Part shown: positions 1 to 3,827 of the stretch, one piece after another
Layout: every line of letters begins with the position of its first letter
Numbering within the stretch: position 1 is the stretch's first letter
From: Pseudomonadota bacterium
GTDB taxonomy: Bacteria; Chloroflexota; Ktedonobacteria; Ktedonobacterales; JACDGC01
Assembly: GCA_021323815.1 (NCBI GenBank)
Contig: JAJPKG010000126.1
Span: forward strand, 1 to 5,028
Direction: 5' to 3'
DNA length: 5,028 nucleotides
The notes under the pieces: model-generated
The model's input: only the letters and a program-made list of their open reading frames with translations
Told to the model about the DNA's origin: nothing
Database searches by the model: none
Translations under genes and position numbers: made by a program

Positions 1-81
1 ATCCGAAACCCGGAATCCGGTCGTCGTGCGGTTATCCGGCGTGCGTGGGCGGCTCCGCTTGGTTGTCTGTTGCTCACTCAT
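1..81 (-). CDS. N-terminus of an unknown basic protein, cut by the window edge
   Basis: An ATG at 81-79 opens a frame that stays open for 27 codons to the left edge, reading MSEQQTTKRSRPRTPDNR and then TTTGFRVSD. The start is polar, rich in Arg, Lys and Thr, and probably disordered. I see no signal peptide or membrane segment, and I do not recognise the family. An in-frame TAG lies four codons upstream (93-91), so the protein cannot start much earlier. There is no usable Shine-Dalgarno site: an AGGA lies only two bases from the ATG. An extended -10 box ends six bases before the ATG, which would give a leaderless mRNA (separate entry). The gene is divergent from sbcD. Only the N-terminus is visible, so no function is assigned. 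It could also be a chance open frame, but the placed promoter argues for a real gene. Confidence 0.45.
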   Translation of the reverse strand, partial: MSEQQTTKRSRPRTPDNRTTTGFRVSD

Positions 82-96
82 GTCCTGATACTACCA
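82..96 (-). promoter_or_regulatory. Extended -10 promoter, leaderless start for the left-edge gene
   Basis: On the minus strand the bases before the ATG read TGG TAGTAT CAGGAC ATG. This is a TGn extension (96-94), a TANNNT hexamer (93-88) and exactly six bases (87-82), so transcription would begin at or next to the A of the ATG. No good -35 is visible 16-18 bases upstream. An imperfect inverted repeat, CTGCCG / CGGaCAG (100-105 and 112-118), covers the -35/spacer region and could be an operator. The sbcD start has the same layout. Confidence 0.4.
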
Positions 97-197
97 CATC
101 TGCCGGTTATTCGGACAGGCTCTTAATACCATTGAGATGATGGCAAATGACACAGCGACGCTCATTCTGCATGGCAAAAAGGATAAGAGCGCTCCCT

Positions 198-252
198 AAA
201 ACGGGCCGCCCCACCACAAACCCGGCACTGAGCCGAATGGGTGGGGCGACCC
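198..252 (-). terminator. Two-tier hairpin with short T-run, possible terminator or attenuator
   Basis: The arms are GGGCCGCCCCACC (203-215) and GGTGGGGCGACCC (240-252). Twelve of 13 positions pair as Watson-Crick. The thirteenth (206/249) is C-A on the plus strand but a U-G wobble on the minus strand, so only a minus-strand RNA forms an unbroken 13-bp stem. The 24-base loop holds an inner stem, CGGC (223-226) with GCCG (232-235), around a 5-base loop. On the minus strand the stem is followed by G and then TTTT (201-198), a short U-tract. The wobble and T-run both favour minus-strand transcription. The U-tract is weaker than in a classic terminator, so a REP-like palindrome is an alternative. 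Confidence 0.5.
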
Positions 253-344
253 AACATTTCTGCTGCTGTGGATGTATGTGATTGGCGATGTCGGTTCCCT
301 CCTTGCTCTTCCTAAGCTCAACGGGGTGGAACGGCTCGTCCGTA
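198..344 (-). ncRNA. Candidate ~147-nt structured RNA or long attenuated 5' leader
   Basis: This stretch lies between a near-consensus minus-strand promoter (351-379; expected start near 344) and a strong hairpin followed by TTTT (252-198). It contains a weaker 5' inverted repeat (GTTCC at 332-328 with GGAAC at 298-294 on the minus strand) and the strong terminal hairpin. I compared it by eye with 5S rRNA, small SRP RNA, 6S RNA, tmRNA and the common riboswitch cores I know, and found no convincing match. Either it is a free small RNA ended by the hairpin, or it is the first part of a ~263-nt leader of the gene starting at 81, with the hairpin as an attenuator. A TTG-initiated frame crosses the region (379-107), but its start lies in the -35 box, so this promoter could not express it. 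The boundaries are inferred from signals only. Confidence 0.35.
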
Positions 345-350
345 CCGGAA

Positions 351-379
351 AGTATACCAGAAGTGAGAAAGAAATTCAA
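351..379 (-). promoter_or_regulatory. Sigma70-type promoter reading leftwards
   Basis: On the minus strand, TTGAAT (379-374) and TATACT (356-351) are separated by exactly 17 bases (373-357). The -35 matches TTGACA at four of six positions and the -10 matches TATAAT at five of six. A TGG precedes the -10, giving an extended -10 as well. The expected start is near 344. It is the best promoter-like sequence I found in the window. It points away from sbcD, toward the 203-252 hairpin and the left-edge gene. Confidence 0.55.
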
Positions 380-441
380 GAGGGTGGGCGAGCAATTTTC
401 GCAGCGCGCTAGGAAATTGGGGATGTTGGCCGCCTGCCGTG

Positions 442-456
442 TGATAGGATGATGCT
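442..456 (+). promoter_or_regulatory. Extended -10 or Shine-Dalgarno signal at the sbcD start
   Basis: The sequence TGA TAGGAT GATGCT ATG gives a TGn extension (442-444), a TANNNT -10 hexamer (445-450) and six bases to the ATG, consistent with a leaderless sbcD mRNA. The same bases contain AGGA (446-449) seven bases before the ATG, which could equally serve as a modest Shine-Dalgarno site. No convincing -35 is seen 16-18 bases upstream. The left-edge gene has the same spacing without a usable Shine-Dalgarno site, which tips the balance toward a promoter. Confidence 0.4.
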
Positions 457-1785
457 ATGAGTGTGCAATTTCTGCACGTTGCCGACGTGCATCTGGGCAA
501 CTTTCAATATCAGCACAAAGAGCGCTACAACGACTTCGCGCGCGCGTTCAGCGCCATTGTGGATGACGCCATCCGGCGGCGCGTGGCCGCGTTTCTGGTG
601 GCGGGCGATGTCTTTCACAAGCGCAGCATCGACGCGATGACGCTCTATCAAGCCAAAGAGGCTTTTGGCCGGCTCAAAGCCGCCGGCATTCCCGCGCTGG
701 TGATTGAAGGCAACCACGACAAGGCGCATTATCGCGACGCGCAGGTGTCGTGGCTGAATTTCCTGTCGTGGTCCGACGATTTGATCTTGCTGGCGGCGGC
801 GAACGACGGCGGCACGTTGCGCTTCGATCCCTGGTTGCCCACCACCAAGCAGGGCGGCTATTATGACATCACCGGCACCGGCATCCGCGTCTATGGCATC
901 CCCTGGTATGGCGGCGGCACGGCGGCAATCATGCAGCGGGCGGGCGATGCATTGCGCCGCATGCGTGCTGAAGAGGAGCGCGCCGGGGTGCGTTACCGCG
1001 TGATGCTGTTGCACACTGGTGTGGATGGTGTGCTGCCCTCGCTGCACGGCCTGCCCACCCGCACGCAATTCGATCCCTTGCGCGACGTGGTGGATTACGT
1101 CGCGCTGGGCCACGTCCACAAACCCTATGAATTCGACGACTGGCTGTATAATCCCGGTTCCACCGAAACGGTGAGCGCCGAGGAAGCTGCCTGGAAGCGG
1201 GGCTATTACGCCGTCGAAGTCGATCTCAGCAGTGACGCGCCGCGCCATCATGCCCGGCACATCCTGAACGCGCAACGGCCTTTCCTGCGCTGGTCTTTCT
1301 CGGTGGACGGCCTCGCCAGCCCGGAGATCTTGCTGGAACATTTCGGCGCGTGGTGCCGCGAGCATCGCTCCCAGGCGGAGCGCGGGGCAGCCAGTTTCGG
1401 CGGCCCGCCGGTGATCGATGTGGCGCTGGCCGGCACGCTGGCCTTTGATATTGGCGCGCTGGAACGCCGCGCGCTGGAAGACGCTGTGCGCGCCCACATG
1501 CCCGCGCTGCACATCATCATCCGTAATCTCTTCAACACCGTCGATTTCAATCCCGAAACCGGCGAGCTGGATGGGCGCGATGAAGCCACGCGCCAAGAAC
1601 TCGAACTGCGCATCTTCCAAGATCTGCTTGCCCGTGACGCCCGTTTCGCAGCGGAAGCCGGTCCCTGGTCGCGCGTGGTGGCCGAACTGAAACAGCGCGC
1701 CCTGGCGGGGGAAGATCCTGCCGTCATTGCCGGCTGGCTGGGTGAGCAACACGCGCGCCTGGCACGCGAGGGCAGCACGCAATAG
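457..1785 (+). CDS. sbcD: SbcD/Mre11-family DNA repair nuclease
   Basis: The protein has 442 residues and is complete. Family members are Mn-dependent metallophosphoesterases that, with the SbcC/Rad50 ATPase, cut DNA ends, hairpins and protein-blocked ends in the cytoplasm. All phosphoesterase motifs are present: HVADVHLG (Asp10, His12), AGDVFH (Asp51, His54), EGNHD (Asn86, His87), LLHTG (His186), LGHVHKP (His219, His221), then the typical YNPGST at 231. From memory of the Pyrococcus Mre11 active site (Asp8, His10, Asp49, His52, Asn84, His85), the first six residues keep the same spacing, so activity is expected. The phosphoesterase core spans about 1-245. The C-terminal 200 residues are divergent, ending in Glu/Arg/Ala-rich helices that may cap DNA or bind SbcC. 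The start is firm: an in-frame TAG (445-447) lies just upstream. No sbcC follows; the next gene is convergent. SbcD rather than a generic phosphoesterase is well supported; the partner is unseen. Confidence 0.93.
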   Translation: MSVQFLHVADVHLGNFQYQHKERYNDFARAFSAIVDDAIRRRVAAFLVAGDVFHKRSIDAMTLYQAKEAFGRLKAAGIPALVIEGNHDKAHYRDAQVSWLNFLSWSDDLILLAAANDGGTLRFDPWLPTTKQGGYYDITGTGIRVYGIPWYGGGTAAIMQRAGDALRRMRAEEERAGVRYRVMLLHTGVDGVLPSLHGLPTRTQFDPLRDVVDYVALGHVHKPYEFDDWLYNPGSTETVSAEEAAWKRGYYAVEVDLSSDAPRHHARHILNAQRPFLRWSFSVDGLASPEILLEHFGAWCREHRSQAERGAASFGGPPVIDVALAGTLAFDIGALERRALEDAVRAHMPALHIIIRNLFNTVDFNPETGELDGRDEATRQELELRIFQDLLARDARFAAEAGPWSRVVAELKQRALAGEDPAVIAGWLGEQHARLAREGSTQ

Positions 1786-1845
1786 CGCCGCACAGCAGCC
1801 CAGCCGTTTTTCCACCGCGCAGAGAGCTATTCTCCCTCGCGGGAA

Positions 1846-2319
1846 TCACGCCGCCGCGCCCATCTCGCGCAGGGCCAGGTGGATCTCGATCTCGCCACAG
1901 GCGGTCGTCAGCGGCAGCGCCAGGCGGGGGATATCCAGCGTGCCAATGGTGGTGTTTTTGCCGGTGATGAGCGTGGGCGGCGTGATGTTGCAGACATAGC
2001 CCGTCTCTGACAAACCCCGGCTGGCCAGCCCGGTGATGACGTTGCCCATCTCGGCGATGCCGCTCTGCGCCAGCGCGTCAAATTCCTCGAAGGGCTGGCC
2101 CATCATCTTGCCAACAATGCCGCGCGCCGTGTCGCTGCTCATGCTATACAGCACAAAGCCCTGGGCCGCGCCGGTCACGCCGATCATCACGCTGACATCC
2201 TGATTGCTCGACTGGCTCGATTCCACGCGCAGCCGCCCGCGCTCAACCTCCGAGCCGATTTCCGACTTCAACACGTCGATGGCGGCTTTGACAAAGGGGT
2301 TGATAAATTCAACTTTCAC
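1846..2319 (-). CDS. cheX: CheX-like CheY-P phosphatase
   Basis: The protein has 157 residues, the usual CheX length, and appears complete. CheC/CheX/FliY proteins dephosphorylate the chemotaxis response regulator CheY-P; CheX acts as a cytoplasmic dimer. The signature is SGIAEMGN, with Ser86, Glu90 and Asn93 forming the S-x3-E-x2-N phosphatase motif, and a PP pair at 114-115 close to the spacing expected in the family. Only one Glu/Asn pair is present, as in CheX rather than the two of CheC. The opening MKVEFINPFVKAAIDVL is also typical. The start is GTG (2319-2317), chosen because GGGAG (2332-2328) lies eight bases upstream; a nearer ATG at 2326 is out of frame and stops after a few codons. 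No other chemotaxis gene is visible. It may serve a two-component or chemotaxis cluster elsewhere, or a non-motility CheY-like regulator. I see no clear promoter of its own and no terminator between it and the upstream int gene. Confidence 0.85.
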   Translation of the reverse strand: MKVEFINPFVKAAIDVLKSEIGSEVERGRLRVESSQSSNQDVSVMIGVTGAAQGFVLYSMSSDTARGIVGKMMGQPFEEFDALAQSGIAEMGNVITGLASRGLSETGYVCNITPPTLITGKNTTIGTLDIPRLALPLTTACGEIEIHLALREMGAAA

Positions 2320-2327
2320 TGGACATG

Positions 2328-2332
2328 CTCCC
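2328..2332 (-). promoter_or_regulatory. Shine-Dalgarno site deciding the cheX GTG start
   Basis: GGGAG on the minus strand lies eight bases before the GTG at 2319-2317. It is what supports a GTG start over any downstream ATG. Confidence 0.6.
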
Positions 2333-2375
2333 TACTAACCTTGATACGGCCTGGTCTTAGGCGCAATGCTATGGC

Positions 2376-2398
2376 TTCTGACGACAATTTTGACGACA
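2376..2398 (-). repeat. Two 11-base direct repeats after int, candidate att or integrase arm sites
   Basis: On the minus strand TGTCGTCAAAA (2398-2388) is followed, one base later, by TGTCGTCAGAA (2386-2376). The copies match at 10 of 11 positions with a 12-base period, and the first begins one base after the int stop codon. Repeats of this sort beside a tyrosine integrase gene commonly bind the integrase arm domain or mark the attachment site. The role here is inferred from position. Confidence 0.5.
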
Positions 2399-2399
2399 G

Positions 2400-3557
2400 T
2401 TACCTGTGCTTAGCATCTTCACCCCCTAGAATCCTATTCATAGTATCGGCAGCATCACGCTGCATATTAGGAAGCACATGAGCATAAATCCTCAGCGTAA
2501 TTGAGATGTCAGCATGCCCCAGCATCTCACTCACCACTTTGGCATTTACACCACGCGCAAGAAGCAACGTAGCCGCTGTATGGCGCAAATCATGGAAATG
2601 AATTCCTTTAGGATCTGGGGGCAACGGCAAGCCAGCACGCCTCATGACACGCCGAAAATCGCGTCTCAAAAAGCTGCTAGGATTTTTCTTCCTGCCAAAA
2701 CGATTAGGAAACACAAAATCGTAGGTGGAATCCCATTCAGAACCAAGCAAACCTCGAACCTGCGATTGATACACCTGATGGTCTATCAGGGCCTGAACAG
2801 CAACAGCGGGAAGCGTTATTGTTCTCTGCGAACTTCGAGATTTTGGCAGGTGAACAATATAACCGCTATCGGTTTGTTGCAAGCCATGCCGAACATAGAT
2901 AAGCCCCTTCTCAAAATCAATGTCCTCCCACTGCAATGCGAATAGTTCCCCCTCTCTCATTCCTGTAGCAAGGACAAGCACATACAATGCTTCAAACCAG
3001 TCCCCCTTTGCTGCATCAAGCAGTCTACGGACCTCATCCTCAGAAAGTGTCCGCTTGGCTTTTGGCTCAAATCGAGGAGGCTTGACCGCCTCTAAGACGT
3101 TACGTGCAATTATCCCCAAACGCACGGCATCCTTTAATGCATGATGAAGCACACCATGCATAGTATTAACAGTTGTTGGAGCCAACCCTTCTGCCAGCTT
3201 TTGCGCATAAAACGACTGGACTTGCTGCGCAGTAAGCTTGGCAAGTTTTAGAGTACCAAGAGCCTTGATAACACGCTTCATATGATAGCGGTAGGCTTTA
3301 GCTGAGCTTGCATCAATCTCATGGCGAACCATTGCAAGCCATGAAATCAAATATTGCTCAACCGTTTGACGTTCGGAAGCCACCGGTAAACCCGAGTCAA
3401 TATCCCGTTGAGCTTGTTTCAATTTCTGTTGGACTTCTCGTAGCGTCCCACCGTAAAAACTTTTACGCTTACCACCAGGAAGGCTCAAACGAGCCTCCCA
3501 CCGCCCATCAGCGCGTTGTGTGTAAGTTCCCTCATTGTTCCCACGACGCTTGCTCAT
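2400..3557 (-). CDS. int: Tyrosine site-specific integrase
   Basis: The protein has 385 residues, a typical length, and is complete. It catalyses recombination between element and chromosomal attachment sites; excision would also need Xis. The domains are an N-terminal arm-binding region (about 8-60, from EGTYTQRADGRW onward), a helical core-binding domain (about 65-160) and the catalytic domain (about 170-375). The catalytic set is intact: Arg201 in ATGMREGEL, Lys239 in LPKSRSSQRT, His322 and Arg325 in HDLRHTAA, His348 in LGHADIS, and the nucleophile Tyr358 in IYAHV. The ATG at 3557 has AGGAGG seven bases upstream. It sits 11 bases after xis, so the two are almost certainly cotranscribed. 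GC is low for the window (29/60 in 2401-2460 and 27/60 in 2821-2880), which suggests transfer from a different background. The family is secure; the target site is not known. Confidence 0.95.
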   Translation of the reverse strand: MSKRRGNNEGTYTQRADGRWEARLSLPGGKRKSFYGGTLREVQQKLKQAQRDIDSGLPVASERQTVEQYLISWLAMVRHEIDASSAKAYRYHMKRVIKALGTLKLAKLTAQQVQSFYAQKLAEGLAPTTVNTMHGVLHHALKDAVRLGIIARNVLEAVKPPRFEPKAKRTLSEDEVRRLLDAAKGDWFEALYVLVLATGMREGELFALQWEDIDFEKGLIYVRHGLQQTDSGYIVHLPKSRSSQRTITLPAVAVQALIDHQVYQSQVRGLLGSEWDSTYDFVFPNRFGRKKNPSSFLRRDFRRVMRRAGLPLPPDPKGIHFHDLRHTAATLLLARGVNAKVVSEMLGHADISITLRIYAHVLPNMQRDAADTMNRILGGEDAKHR

Positions 3558-3564
3558 AGCTTCC

Positions 3565-3570
3565 CCTCCT
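3565..3570 (-). promoter_or_regulatory. Strong Shine-Dalgarno site for int, overlapping the xis stop
   Basis: AGGAGG on the minus strand lies seven bases before the int ATG. Its first two bases are the last two of the xis TAG stop (3571-3569), so ribosomes ending xis finish on the int initiation site. This points to translational coupling of Xis and Int. Confidence 0.75.
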
Positions 3571-3802
3571 ATGCTCCAACCTGCTCCTGAACTAAGCGAT
3601 GAATGTAATCAACCAAAGACGAATACAATACGCGTCGAGCACCACCAATTTTCACACTGGCAATAGCCCCCGACGCCAGCAATTCGTACAAAAAAGTGCG
3701 ACCCAAGCTAAGTGCTTGAGCCGCTTCTTCCACCGTCAGCAACAGCTTGATAGGTGGCTGTTTCTCGTTACTCGCCACTGGCGAGCACGTGGTCCGTTCC
3801 AT
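3569..3802 (-). CDS. xis: Excisionase-like helix-turn-helix protein
   Basis: The protein has 77 residues and is complete. It resembles the small excisionase/HTH_17 proteins with a MerR-like winged helix that bend attachment-site DNA and steer the integrase toward excision. The HTH lies at about 22-42 (LTVEEAAQALSLGRTFLYELL) and the wing at about 47-60 (IASVKIGGARRVLYSS), followed by a short helix (63-73). The first 20 residues look unstructured. The ATG at 3802-3800 is supported by GGAGG (3815-3811) eight bases upstream. It lies 25 bases after rep and 11 bases before int. A perfect hairpin, CTCGCC-act-GGCGAG (3771-3785), lies in its first codons. Excisionase is inferred from fold and neighbours; a small regulator of the rep/int operon is possible. 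Its GC content is intermediate, nearer to int than to rep over its 3' half. Confidence 0.82.
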   Translation of the reverse strand: MERTTCSPVASNEKQPPIKLLLTVEEAAQALSLGRTFLYELLASGAIASVKIGGARRVLYSSLVDYIHRLVQEQVGA

Positions 3803-3810
3803 CCGCGTTT

Positions 3811-3815
3811 CCTCC
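3811..3815 (-). promoter_or_regulatory. Shine-Dalgarno site for xis
   Basis: GGAGG on the minus strand lies eight bases before the xis ATG, within the 25-base gap after the rep stop. It supports 3802 as the start. Confidence 0.65.
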
Positions 3816-3827
3816 GTTACCTGAATG

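Noticed and set aside
198..344. Possible 5S rRNA or small SRP RNA
   Set aside because: A CCGTTCCACCCCG stretch resembles part of 5S, but the rest of the molecule does not follow. The SRP GGUCAGG and GGAAGCAG motifs are absent.
107..379. 90-codon minus-strand open frame with a TTG start
   Set aside because: Its start falls inside the -35 box of the 351-379 promoter, no Shine-Dalgarno site supports it, it runs through the strong hairpin, and the translation matches no family I know. An internal start remains possible but is not supported.
409..1815. 468-codon frame antisense to sbcD, and a second one at 1248-1793
   Set aside because: Shadows of a GC-rich coding gene. The sense frame carries every Mre11 motif, and the antisense translations are Arg/Ala/His-rich without motifs.
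1829..1846. ATTCTC / GGGAAT hairpin between the convergent sbcD and cheX genes
   Set aside because: Six pairs including a wobble, and no T-run on either side. Too weak to call a terminator. The TTTTT at 1807-1811 has only a distant 7-base pairing partner inside sbcD.
2320..2400. tRNA gene as the integration target
   Set aside because: No T-arm GGTTCGA-type sequence or acceptor stem could be found at the int-proximal end.
2514..2945. 143-codon plus-strand frame inside int, and smaller ones at 2920-3144 and 3308-3559
   Set aside because: They lie opposite the integrase catalytic domain with its full active site, and the translations have no recognisable domain.
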